Of a stretch of DNA of 33,762 bases, positions 26,304-33,762 are shown piece after piece. Position 1 is the stretch's first letter, and each line of letters begins with the position of its first letter. Where the stretch lies: positions 1-33,762 of the forward strand of contig CASFXH010000050.1 of the NCBI GenBank assembly GCA_949298575.1, in the 5' to 3' direction. The stretch is from an uncultured Parabacteroides sp. Its GTDB lineage: Bacteria; Bacteroidota; Bacteroidia; Bacteroidales; Tannerellaceae. Both the position numbers and the translations under genes were made by a program. The notes beneath the pieces are model-generated. The model had not been told where the DNA came from and ran no database searches. It was given only the letters and a program-made list of their open reading frames with translations.

Positions 26304-26346
26304 CGAAGCAAGAAAAAAGATAAAGAAAGCACAGATTTCACGTTTT

Positions 26347-27261
26347 ATGAAGAGCAAAAGTTTAGTTTCTATCGATCAATGTTCAAAAGAGGATATTCTT
26401 CGCATCCTGAACAACGCGGAGAAATTCGAGGCGAACCCCAACCGGAGGCTGCTGGAAGGGAAAGTGGCGGCGACGCTGTTCTTCGAGCCATCCACCCGGA
26501 CGCGCTTGAGCTTCGAGACGGCCGTCAACCGCTTGGGCGGGCGAGTCATCGGTTTTCAAGACGCCTCGACCACCAGCTCGTCGAAAGGAGAAACCTTGAA
26601 AGATACGATCCTTATGGTCAGCAACTACGTCGACCTGATCATCATGCGGCACCACTTGGAGGGCGCGGCCCGCTACGCCTCGGAAGTGACCCACATCCCC
26701 ATCATCAACGCGGGCGACGGCGCCAACCAGCACCCCTCGCAAACCATGCTCGACCTCTATTCGATCCGCAAGACGCAAGGCCATTTGGAGGACTTGACCA
26801 TCACGATGGTGGGCGACTTGAAATACGGGCGGACGGTCCACTCGCTCATCGTCGGCATGTCGCATTTCAACCCGACGTTCCATTTCGTCGCGCCCAATGA
26901 GCTGCGTATGCCCGACGAGCAAAAGAACTTCTGCGACGCGCACGGCATCCGCTACTACGAGCACACGGAGTTCACCGAGGAGATCATCAACCAGACGGAC
27001 ATCCTCTACATGACCCGCGTCCAACGCGAACGCTTCACCGACCTCGAGGAATACGAACGGGTCAAGAACGTCTACATCCTGCGCGACGCGATGCTGAAAG
27101 GGAGCCGCGACAACCTCCGGATCCTCCATCCCCTGCCCCGCGTGAACGAGATCGCCTACGATGTCGACGACAATCCCAAAGCGTACTACATCCAACAAGC
27201 CCGCAACGGCCTCTTCGCCCGCGAGGCGATCATTTGCGACGTACTCGGCATTGAAGTTTAA
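26347..27261 (+). CDS. pyrB: Aspartate carbamoyltransferase, catalytic chain
   Basis: Joins carbamoyl phosphate and aspartate in pyrimidine synthesis. At 304 aa it has the E. coli-type length. The carbamoyl-phosphate site is [12 protein letters not shown] (Ser49-Thr50-Arg51-Thr52-Arg53), with SSSKGET (Lys80) and the HPLPRVNE motif for aspartate binding. pyrI follows after 24 nt, so this is a class B (c6r6) enzyme with a regulatory chain. Confidence 0.97.
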   Translation: MKSKSLVSIDQCSKEDILRILNNAEKFEANPNRRLLEGKVAATLFFEPSTRTRLSFETAVNRLGGRVIGFQDASTTSSSKGETLKDTILMVSNYVDLIIMRHHLEGAARYASEVTHIPIINAGDGANQHPSQTMLDLYSIRKTQGHLEDLTITMVGDLKYGRTVHSLIVGMSHFNPTFHFVAPNELRMPDEQKNFCDAHGIRYYEHTEFTEEIINQTDILYMTRVQRERFTDLEEYERVKNVYILRDAMLKGSRDNLRILHPLPRVNEIAYDVDDNPKAYYIQQARNGLFAREAIICDVLGIEV

Positions 27262-27285
27262 ACCCAAAAGAAAAAAAGAAACATT

Positions 27286-27750
27286 ATGTCAAACACGAAG
27301 AAAAAAGAATTGCAGGTCGCCGCGCTCGAGAACGGCACCGCCATCGACCATATTCCCTCCAGCCAACTGTTTCAAGTGGCCGCCATGTTGAAACTCGAGC
27401 AGATGGACAACACCATCACCATCGGCAACAACCTCCACAGCAATAAAATGGGCAAGAAAGGCATGATCAAGATCGCCGACAAGTTTTTCGCCGAAGACGA
27501 GATCGACCGCATCGCCCTCATCGCCCCCAACGTGGTCTTGAACATCATCCACGACTACGAGGTGGTCGAGAAACGGACCGTCACCCTGCCCGACGAACTG
27601 ATCGACATCGTCAAATGCAACAACCCCAAGTGCATCACCAACAACGAGCCGATGGCGACCCGTTTCCACGTGGTCGATCGCGAGAAAGGCACCATCAAAT
27701 GCCATTATTGCGAACGGAAAATCAATAAGGAAGACATCATTATCAAATGA
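27286..27750 (+). CDS. pyrI: Aspartate carbamoyltransferase, regulatory chain
   Basis: A 154-aa chain that binds CTP/ATP and tethers catalytic trimers. The N-terminal allosteric domain is followed by the zinc domain with Cys111, Cys116, Cys139 and Cys142 (CNNPKC and CHYC), all four ligands present. Its stop overlaps the start of the flavin reductase gene by 4 nt (ATGA), which implies translational coupling. Confidence 0.97.
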   Translation: MSNTKKKELQVAALENGTAIDHIPSSQLFQVAAMLKLEQMDNTITIGNNLHSNKMGKKGMIKIADKFFAEDEIDRIALIAPNVVLNIIHDYEVVEKRTVTLPDELIDIVKCNNPKCITNNEPMATRFHVVDREKGTIKCHYCERKINKEDIIIK

Positions 27751-28313
27751 AAATCGATTGGAAACCCGGAACGCTCGTCTATCCGCTCCCGGCCGTAATG
27801 GTCAGTTGCGGAAGTGAGCCGTCCGAATACAATATCCTCACGATCGGTTGGGTCGGTACGATTTGTACCAACCCGCCGATGTGTTATATTTCCGTCCGCC
27901 CGGAACGCTTCTCCTATCCCATCCTGAAGAAAAACATGGAGTTCGTGATCAACCTCACCACGCGCGACCTGGCCTACGCCACCGATTGGTGCGGCGTCAA
28001 CTCGGGACGGGATCACCATAAGTTCGAAGAGATGGGCCTCACGCCCGGCAAGGCGAGTGTCGTCCAAGCGCCAACGATCGAAGAATCGCCTCTCTGCATC
28101 GAGTGCCGGGTGAAAGAGATCCTCGCCTTGGGAAGCCACGACATGTTTATCGCCGACGTGGTGAACGTCCTCGCCGACGAGCGGTATCTCGATCCCGAAA
28201 CGGGCGCTTTCGACATGCGCCGGGCCGACCTCCTGGCCTATTCGCACGGAAAATATTACGCGCTGGGCGACTTCATCGGCTCGTTCGGTTGGTCGGTCAA
28301 GAAAAAGAAATAG
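27747..28313 (+). CDS. Flavin reductase-like (FMN-binding split barrel) protein
   Basis: A 188-aa protein of the flavin reductase/flavoredoxin group. Typical parts are the [22 protein letters not shown] core, [18 protein letters not shown], and the [18 protein letters not shown] stretch that lines the flavin site. It is soluble with no signal peptide. It overlaps pyrI by 4 nt, so it is expressed with pyrBI; the link to pyrimidine synthesis is unclear. It may use FMN for electron transfer. Confidence 0.9.
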   Translation: MKIDWKPGTLVYPLPAVMVSCGSEPSEYNILTIGWVGTICTNPPMCYISVRPERFSYPILKKNMEFVINLTTRDLAYATDWCGVNSGRDHHKFEEMGLTPGKASVVQAPTIEESPLCIECRVKEILALGSHDMFIADVVNVLADERYLDPETGAFDMRRADLLAYSHGKYYALGDFIGSFGWSVKKKK

Positions 28314-28316
28314 CCC

Positions 28317-29045
28317 ATGCGCCGAGCGACGATAGCCCTGATCACCCTCGCCTTGCTCTTCGGCACGCGCCTCCATGCCCAAAATATCATGGACGTGAAA
28401 CACGTGATCGAGAAGAGTTTCAACTACGGGGCGAAGCTGGGCATCAACGCTTCTTTTCCGGTCATCCACGAGCTCTCCATCAACGACGTCGACGCGGAGA
28501 ACATGCTGATCGATTACCAAGTCGGTTGGGAAGCGACCCTTTTTTGCCGTTTCAATCTTAACCGGTTCTTCCTCCAGCCCAACGTCACGTGGAGCAAGAC
28601 AAGCGCCCAAATGCGCTTCCTCATCCCCGACCAACCGGAACAAGTCGACCTCAGCGGGCAGACCAACACGATCCTGCGCATCGACACCCGCAATCTCTAC
28701 ATACCCGTCCTGCTGGGCTACAACCTTGTCCGCCAAGATCCCTATGGATTAAGTCTCATGGCGGGACCCAAGTTCCGGTATCGCTACAAGGCCGACCTCT
28801 CGTATGAAGACGAAGTGACCGTCGATGAGTTCTCAAGCAATAACTCACCCTTTGGCATCAGCATCACGACGGCCATCGGCGTGAATATTGGCCGCCTCTT
28901 CTTCGACTTCATGTACGACTTTGGCTTGAACCAGAGCGAATCCGAAATCCGGACCTTCGACGCCAACATCCCCAACGCCAGCCGAAGCATCCGTCTCGAC
29001 CGCCGGGTCAACGAGATGAGCATCTCGCTGGGCTTCCTTTTCTGA
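28317..29045 (+). CDS. Outer-membrane beta-barrel protein (porin family, PF13568-like)
   Basis: A 242-aa exported protein (signal peptide 1-21, RLHAQN). The rest alternates strand-like stretches with polar loops (YGAKLGINASFP, then WEATLFCRFNLNRFFLQPNVTW, then RFRY and SISLGFLF) and ends in Phe, as barrel proteins do. The pattern fits the Bacteroidota OMP_b-brl_2 domain, which includes PorT; I would not call it PorT from this alone. It starts 3 nt after the flavin reductase stop, so it closes the pyrB operon. Confidence 0.82.
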   Translation: MRRATIALITLALLFGTRLHAQNIMDVKHVIEKSFNYGAKLGINASFPVIHELSINDVDAENMLIDYQVGWEATLFCRFNLNRFFLQPNVTWSKTSAQMRFLIPDQPEQVDLSGQTNTILRIDTRNLYIPVLLGYNLVRQDPYGLSLMAGPKFRYRYKADLSYEDEVTVDEFSSNNSPFGISITTAIGVNIGRLFFDFMYDFGLNQSESEIRTFDANIPNASRSIRLDRRVNEMSISLGFLF

Positions 29046-29105
29046 GCCGGGAACGCCCCGCGCCGACTTTTCCCTCCACGAGGACACATTTCAAATATAT
29101 TTCGT

Positions 29106-29113
29106 TACTTTCG
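29106..29113 (+). promoter_or_regulatory. -7 box for the folC operon
   Basis: TACTTTCG (TAnnTTCG) lies 21 nt before the folC ATG at 29135. Confidence 0.5.
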
Positions 29114-29134
29114 CGAAGCCTAAGAAAAGAAGGA

Positions 29135-30445
29135 ATGACATACGAAGAGACACTTCATTATCTATATACCCAAACGCCGATCTTCCAGCGCGAGGGCGCC
29201 TCGGCCTACAAGCCGGGACTAGGGACGAGTCAAGCGCTCGACGACTATTTGGGCAATCCTCACCAGGCATACCGGACCATCCACGTCGCGGGCACCAACG
29301 GGAAAGGCTCTGTGAGCCATCTCCTGGCGGCGGCGCTCATGCGGGCGGGCTATCGGGTCGGGCTTTATACCTCCCCTCACCTGATCGATTTCCGCGAACG
29401 GATCCGGGTCGATGGGCAAATGATCCCGCGAGAGACGGTCGTTGATTTCGTCGAGCGGCATCGGGCCTTTTTCGAGCCCCTTCACTCATCGTTCTTCGAA
29501 CTGACTTCCAGCTTGGCTTTCCTCTATTTCAAGGAAATGAAAGTGGACTTCGCCGTCATCGAAGTCGGGCTGGGCGGGCGATTGGACAGCACCAATATCA
29601 TCACCCCCATCCTGAGCGTCATCACGAACATCAGTTTAGACCATACACAATTCCTAGGCCACACCGTCGAACAGATCGCCGCCGAGAAAGCGGGCATCAT
29701 CAAACGAGGTGTCCCGGTCGTCGTGGGCGAAGCGGAACAAACGGGCGTGCGGGAAGTCTTCCGGAAGAAAGCAGAAAGGGAACAAGCGCCCCTCGTCGAG
29801 GCCTGGCGCTCGGACAACCTGCCGGACGACAACGCGGAATTGATTGACGACCATTATTGGCGTTACCAAACCCAAGAAGGTGAGCTGATCGGAGAGCTAG
29901 GCGGACAAGCGCAAGTCCGAAATACACGGACCGTCCTCTCGGCCATCCAAATCTTGCGCGAACAAGGCGTGGTCCTCCCCCCGGAAGCCGTACGAGAGGC
30001 CTTTCGCCATGTCGTAGAACTGACCGGATTGATGGGCCGGTGGCAAACCTTGCGGGAACAACCCGCGGTCGTAGCCGACACGGGACACAATGTCGGCGGA
30101 TGGGAACCCCTTTCCGCGCAACTGCGACACGTCGCCAAACGCCACCGGCATTTGCTGATGGTCGTGGGGATGGTAAGCGACAAGGATATCGACGGCGTCC
30201 TCTCCCTCATGCCTTCCGGAGCGCGTTATTTCTTCACCCAAGCGGCCATTCCCCGTGCGCTCCCCGCCGAGGACTTGCGGACACGAGGCGAACGGCATGG
30301 CCTAAGGGGCGAGGCCTACAAGAGTGTCCCCGAAGCCTTAAAGGCGGCGCTCGCGGAAGCCACGGCCGACGACTTCCTCTTCATTGGCGGAAGCACCTTT
30401 ATCGTCGCCGAGGCCCTTCCTTTTTTCCAGATAAAAAATGAATAA
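29135..30445 (+). CDS. folC: Bifunctional dihydrofolate/folylpolyglutamate synthase
   Basis: A Mur-ligase-like ATPase (436 aa) that adds glutamate to dihydropteroate and folates. The P-loop GTNGKGSV lies at 53-60, followed by the folate loop TSPHLIDFRERI and the family motif VEVGLGGRLDSTNI. The C-terminal domain includes VADTGHNVGGWEPL, typical of the family. It starts the folC-MFS-ispE operon; MFS follows after 14 nt. Confidence 0.95.
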   Translation: MTYEETLHYLYTQTPIFQREGASAYKPGLGTSQALDDYLGNPHQAYRTIHVAGTNGKGSVSHLLAAALMRAGYRVGLYTSPHLIDFRERIRVDGQMIPRETVVDFVERHRAFFEPLHSSFFELTSSLAFLYFKEMKVDFAVIEVGLGGRLDSTNIITPILSVITNISLDHTQFLGHTVEQIAAEKAGIIKRGVPVVVGEAEQTGVREVFRKKAEREQAPLVEAWRSDNLPDDNAELIDDHYWRYQTQEGELIGELGGQAQVRNTRTVLSAIQILREQGVVLPPEAVREAFRHVVELTGLMGRWQTLREQPAVVADTGHNVGGWEPLSAQLRHVAKRHRHLLMVVGMVSDKDIDGVLSLMPSGARYFFTQAAIPRALPAEDLRTRGERHGLRGEAYKSVPEALKAALAEATADDFLFIGGSTFIVAEALPFFQIKNE

Positions 30446-30459
30446 TACCTTATAAAAAC

Positions 30460-31875
30460 ATGACTCAACAAATTCAACAAAAGTTAAGCGATTCGAAAAT
30501 CGCCCGCTGGAGCGTCTTGGCGCTCGTGGCGTTCACGATGCTTTGTGGCTATATCCTGACGGATGTCATGGCGCCACTCAAACCGATGCTGGAGGCGCAA
30601 CTCGCTTGGAACAGCACCGAGTATGGATTCTTCACCAGCGCCTACGGCTGGTTCAACGTCTTCCTTTTCATGCTGATCATCGGCGGAATCATCCTCGACA
30701 AGATGGGAGTTCGCTTTACGGGCCTCAGCTCGTGCGTGCTGATGCTCATCGGCTGCGCGATCAAATACTACGCCATCTCCGACCTCTTCACGATGGAAGG
30801 CGAGCTGTTGGGCTGGAAGGCGCAAGTGATGGTGGCCGCCTTGGGCTACGCGATCTTCGGGGTGGGCGTGGAAACGGCCGGTATCACGGTATCCAAGATC
30901 ATCGTTCGCTGGTTCAAAGGGAAAGAAATGGCGCTGGCGATGGGGCTTGAGATGGCGACAGCCCGTTTGGGAACGGCCCTGGCGCTTTCGGTCTCCGTTC
31001 CCGTGGCCACTTATTTCCAAAGCATCTCCGCCCCTATCCTGTTCTGTCTTTGTATGCTCTGCGTCGGACTGATCGCGTTTCTCGTCTTCTGCGTGATGGA
31101 CCGCAAGCTCGACGCCTCGACCGCGGGCAACGAGGAGGAGGAAGAAGCCGAGGAACCTTTCCGGATCAAGGACATCGTCTTCATCATCAAAAGCAAAGGT
31201 TTCTGGCTGATCGCCCTCCTGTGCGTCTTGTTCTACTCCGCCGTTTTCCCCTTCTTGAAATACGCGACCGACTTGATGGTCAATAAATACGGTGTCGAAC
31301 CGGAATTGGCGGGCAATATCCCGGCGATCCTTCCTTTCGGCACCATCCTCTTGACGCCCTTCTTTGGCAACCTGTACGACCGGAAAGGGAAAGGCGCCAC
31401 GATCATGGTCTATGGCGCGTTGATGCTGATCGGCGTACACCTGCTGTTCACGCTGCCCATCTTGAATGTCTGGTGGTTCGCGACGCTTGTCATGATCGTC
31501 TTGGGCGTCGCCTTCTCGCTTGTCCCCTCGGCCATGTGGCCTTCCGTCCCGAAGATCATCCCCGAGAAACAGTTGGGAACGGCCTACGCGCTCATCTTCT
31601 GGGTACAAAACATTGGCTTGAGCATGGTGCCACTGCTTATCGGGTGGGTACTCGACACGTATTGCAAGATCGACAACGGGACCGACACCCCGGCCTACGA
31701 CTATACGCTGCCGATGGGCATCTTCACTTGCTTCGGCATCCTGGCGCTGATCATCGCCCTGTTGTTGAAACGGGAAGACCGGATCATGGGTTATGGACTG
31801 GAACAACCCAACATCCAGGCCTCGCCAGAAGAAGAAGCGGAAGCGCTCTCCAAGGAAACCATCGCGGAACCCTAA
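30460..31875 (+). CDS. MFS transporter
   Basis: A 471-aa inner-membrane carrier with about 12 hydrophobic segments split by a central loop. The loop between helices 2 and 3 has the MFS motif A (GGIILDKMGVRF, 75-86). The central cytoplasmic loop (about 217-236) is strongly acidic (NEEEEEAEEP). Helix sequences such as SAYGWFNVFLF and AILPFGTILLTPFFGN do not identify the substrate for me. It lies between folC and ispE in one operon with gaps of 14 and 15 nt. Confidence 0.88.
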   Translation: MTQQIQQKLSDSKIARWSVLALVAFTMLCGYILTDVMAPLKPMLEAQLAWNSTEYGFFTSAYGWFNVFLFMLIIGGIILDKMGVRFTGLSSCVLMLIGCAIKYYAISDLFTMEGELLGWKAQVMVAALGYAIFGVGVETAGITVSKIIVRWFKGKEMALAMGLEMATARLGTALALSVSVPVATYFQSISAPILFCLCMLCVGLIAFLVFCVMDRKLDASTAGNEEEEEAEEPFRIKDIVFIIKSKGFWLIALLCVLFYSAVFPFLKYATDLMVNKYGVEPELAGNIPAILPFGTILLTPFFGNLYDRKGKGATIMVYGALMLIGVHLLFTLPILNVWWFATLVMIVLGVAFSLVPSAMWPSVPKIIPEKQLGTAYALIFWVQNIGLSMVPLLIGWVLDTYCKIDNGTDTPAYDYTLPMGIFTCFGILALIIALLLKREDRIMGYGLEQPNIQASPEEEAEALSKETIAEP

Positions 31876-31890
31876 TCCCATTTTGAAGCG

Positions 31891-32709
31891 ATGATCTCAT
31901 TCCCGAACGCGAAAATCAATCTCGGCCTCAATATCGTCGGCAAACGCCCCGACGGCTACCACGATATTGAGACCGTCTTCTATCCCATTCCGTTGAAGGA
32001 AGCGGTGGAAGTCACGCCTGCCAAAGAGTTCAGTTTCACGTCGACCGGTATCCCCGTCGACGGCCCGGCGGAACGCAACCTCGTCGTCAAGGCCTATACC
32101 CTCCTGCGAGAGACGTATGGCATCGGTCCCGTGGCGATCCATCTCCTCAAGCACATTCCTTTCGGAGCCGGATTGGGAGGAGGATCGGCCGACGCCGCCT
32201 TCACGCTCAAGCTCTTGAACGATTTCTTCCAGCTCCAACTGCCTACCGCACGTTTGGAGGAACTGGCCACCCGCCTCGGCGCCGACTGCCCTTTCTTTAT
32301 CCAAGACAAGCCTGTCTTCGCCACGGGCATCGGCAATATCTTCAAGCCGATCGAGCTCGACTTGAGCGCCTATTACCTCTGCCTCGTCAAGCCCGACATT
32401 GCCGTCTCGACGGCGGAGGCTTACGCCCAAGTCAAGCCCCACGCTCCTTCCCTCTCCGTGAAGGAATGGGTGAAAAGGCCCGTCGAACGCTGGCGGGAAG
32501 GATTGGAGAATGATTTCGAAGCCAGCGTTTTCCCCCAACACCCCCCCATCCAAGCGATCAAGGAAAAGCTTTACGACCGGGGGGCTTTATACGCCAGCAT
32601 GTCCGGTTCCGGCTCGTCGGTCTTCGGCCTTTTCTCGGAGCCGACCGACTTCCAAAAGCGTAACCTTTTCCCGGACTGCTTCGTTTGGGAAGGGAAATTA
32701 GAGGGATGA
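31891..32709 (+). CDS. ispE: 4-diphosphocytidyl-2-C-methyl-D-erythritol kinase
   Basis: A GHMP kinase (272 aa) that phosphorylates CDP-ME in the non-mevalonate isoprenoid pathway. The ATP loop [14 protein letters not shown] lies at 90-103, Lys8 in AKINLGLN, and Asp132 in GADCPFF is the catalytic pair to Lys8. It closes the folC operon and overlaps the convergent acetyltransferase gene by 12 nt at the stops. Confidence 0.96.
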   Translation: MISFPNAKINLGLNIVGKRPDGYHDIETVFYPIPLKEAVEVTPAKEFSFTSTGIPVDGPAERNLVVKAYTLLRETYGIGPVAIHLLKHIPFGAGLGGGSADAAFTLKLLNDFFQLQLPTARLEELATRLGADCPFFIQDKPVFATGIGNIFKPIELDLSAYYLCLVKPDIAVSTAEAYAQVKPHAPSLSVKEWVKRPVERWREGLENDFEASVFPQHPPIQAIKEKLYDRGALYASMSGSGSSVFGLFSEPTDFQKRNLFPDCFVWEGKLEG

Positions 32710-33282
32710 GCCCCCCTCCGACTCGATTTTCCGGATCGGTTTCGCGGGGACACCGCCCACGATGGTATTCGCCGGAACGTCTTTCGTCACCACCGCGCCG
32801 GCGGCCACGATCGCCCCATCGCCAATCGTCACCCCTTTCAAGATCGTGGCGTGCGAGCCGATCCAGACATTGTTCCCCACGACAATCGGGGCGGGCGTCA
32901 TCCACGAGCGTTTCGCGGGGTTAAAGTCATGGTCCAGCGTGGCGAACACCACGTTGTGACCGATCAAGCAACCGTTGCCGATCGTGACGCCCCCATGGTC
33001 CTGGAATTGGCAGCAAGCGTTGAAGAAAACGTTCTCCCCCACCGTGATATTTTTCCCAAAGTCCGTATAGAAAGGCGGAAAGACCCGGAAAGTGGATGGC
33101 ACCTTCTTTCCGAAAAGACGGGAGAAAAGCGCCCGCAACTCCTCTTGGGAATGATAGGAACCGTTGATCTCGCAAGTCAGGCGACGCGCCTCGTCGCTCA
33201 TCTCGTTCATGAATACTTGTGTCTCCGGATCGCCCAAGGGAAGGCGAGCCTCGACGTGCGCTAAAAATTCATTAAGTGTCAT
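32698..33282 (-). CDS. Maltose/galactoside-type O-acetyltransferase
   Basis: A 194-aa acetyl-CoA-dependent sugar acetyltransferase of the Maa/LacA type. The N-terminal helical part ([17 protein letters not shown]) leads into a left-handed beta-helix of hexapeptide repeats ([10 protein letters not shown], then [32 protein letters not shown]). The catalytic His is His118 in LDHDFN. Short sequence [14 protein letters not shown] begins at ATG 33282. A weak -7 candidate (GATCTTTG, minus strand of 33304-33311, one mismatch) precedes it. It ends inside the ispE tail. Confidence 0.93.
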   Translation of the reverse strand: MTLNEFLAHVEARLPLGDPETQVFMNEMSDEARRLTCEINGSYHSQEELRALFSRLFGKKVPSTFRVFPPFYTDFGKNITVGENVFFNACCQFQDHGGVTIGNGCLIGHNVVFATLDHDFNPAKRSWMTPAPIVVGNNVWIGSHATILKGVTIGDGAIVAAGAVVTKDVPANTIVGGVPAKPIRKIESEGGSSL

Positions 33283-33430
33283 ATGCTATAAAAATTTACG
33301 CCGCAAAGATCGGTAATTCCGTCATCACGAGATGTAACTATCTTACGGATTCTAATAAATCCCGTAGTTTGATCCCCCCTTTCTCCTCCTCAATCACGCC
33401 ATTGGGGTTTTAACAGTTTTTAGGACGTAC

Positions 33431-33575
33431 CCTGTGGGATTAGGCACCCACCCTCGTGTGGGATTAGGCATCGACCCCTTGGTGGGTGTAGGCACCCACA
33501 GGGTAGAGAGTGTAGGCACCCACAGGGTAGTGGGTGCCCGCGCTCCGTAGGTGGTGGGACTAGGCACCCACCGCC
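33431..33575. repeat. Degenerate hairpin repeats around TAGGCACCCAC
   Basis: In the 360-nt gap before the last gene, a core GTGGG-ATTAGGCA-CCCAC or GGGTG-TAGG-CACCC recurs about six times from 33434 to 33573. Examples are GTGGGATTAGGCACCCAC, GGGTGTAGGCACCCACAGGG (twice with variation) and GTGGGACTAGGCACCCAC. In the well-kept copies the arms GTGGG/CCCAC or GGGTG/CACCC pair, so each core can fold. Units are 20-25 bp and uneven, unlike the two exact tandem arrays. I find no gene in 33312-33642. Confidence 0.75.
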
Positions 33576-33642
33576 CCCCTCACCTTCCCTCCTATTTCCT
33601 ATGGATTCTGTTTACTTATTGAAATCCTAAAATGGGAATTTA

Positions 33643-33762
33643 ATGGGTAAACATACAAGCATTCATTCGTCCGCCGCTCCCAATGGGGCGGGGACGCGCA
33701 AAGGATCGCGGTCCTTTTTTGAGTTCACGCGCGGGCAGATCGCCGAGCTGCGCGACAGGGGG
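33643..33762 (+). CDS. Truncated 5' end of a gene, possibly a tyrosine recombinase
   Basis: An open frame of 40 codons starts at ATG 33643 and runs off the window. The upstream ATG at 33632 is closed after three codons. After a Ser/Gly/Arg-rich opening the sequence reads SFFEFTRGQIAELRDRG. That resembles the start of the SAM-like N-terminal domain of Bacteroidota tyrosine recombinases, where an [FY]-x-x-[FE] helix is followed by QI-x-x-LR. Only about 20 residues are informative and the catalytic R-H-R-Y part lies outside the window. The function is a guess and the gene itself is moderately supported by its open GC-rich frame. Confidence 0.45.
   Translation, partial: MGKHTSIHSSAAPNGAGTRKGSRSFFEFTRGQIAELRDRG

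Overview
The window looks like a chromosomal segment of a Bacteroidales bacterium. Three things point there. Starts lack Shine-Dalgarno sequences. Many start-proximal regions carry the Bacteroidota -7 box TAnnTTTG or its variant TAnnTTCG. The gene content is also typical of the group: M16 peptidase, MBOAT/SGNH cluster, DUF1593, 6-bladed propeller lipoprotein, PF13568-type OMP and an rfbC-rfbB pair. G+C appears mid-50s by eye, which together with the hairpin-rich intergenic arrays would suit a Tannerella/Parabacteroides-like lineage. That placement is an inference, not shown by any marker here.

Layout. 1-1131 (- strand): hisG behind a leader that looks like a classical histidine attenuator, with promoter, short His-rich leader peptide, antiterminator segment and intrinsic terminator. 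1156-4500 (-): DUF4268 protein and a full-length M16 zinc peptidase, divergent from an MscS-type channel (4584-5882, +). 5893-10183 (-): a three-gene envelope operon of two exported SGNH hydrolases and an AlgI-like MBOAT acyltransferase. 10335-11498 (+): a secreted CE1-type esterase, followed by an array of ~41-bp hairpin repeats. 11921-14761 (+): cobQ abutting a PAP2 phosphatase fused to a probable outer-membrane barrel. 14858-15403 (+): an exported flavodoxin, ending at a shared terminator against panB and htpG (15474-18395, -). 18612-21689 (-): a three-gene operon of a DUF2148 cysteine-rich protein, an unrecognised 322-aa protein and a DUF1593 protein. 21739-22969 (-): a propeller lipoprotein broken by a one-base shift in a homopolymer. 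23061-23475: a second repeat region. 23504-26168 (-): rfbC, rfbB and a secreted alpha/beta hydrolase. 26347-29045 (+): pyrB, pyrI, a flavin reductase and an outer-membrane protein. 29135-32709 (+): folC, an MFS transporter and ispE. 32698-33282 (-): a maltose/galactoside-type O-acetyltransferase. 33431-33575: a third hairpin-repeat region. 33643-end (+): the truncated start of a coding region that may be a tyrosine recombinase.

Most of the window is housekeeping metabolism (histidine, pantothenate, cobalamin, pyrimidine, folate and isoprenoid synthesis) mixed with envelope functions. The most informative non-coding element is the his leader. Its stalled-ribosome geometry, antiterminator and terminator can be read base by base. 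The three repeat regions share one theme, short GC-rich or palindromic units able to fold, but use different unit sequences. They are the least explained part of the window.
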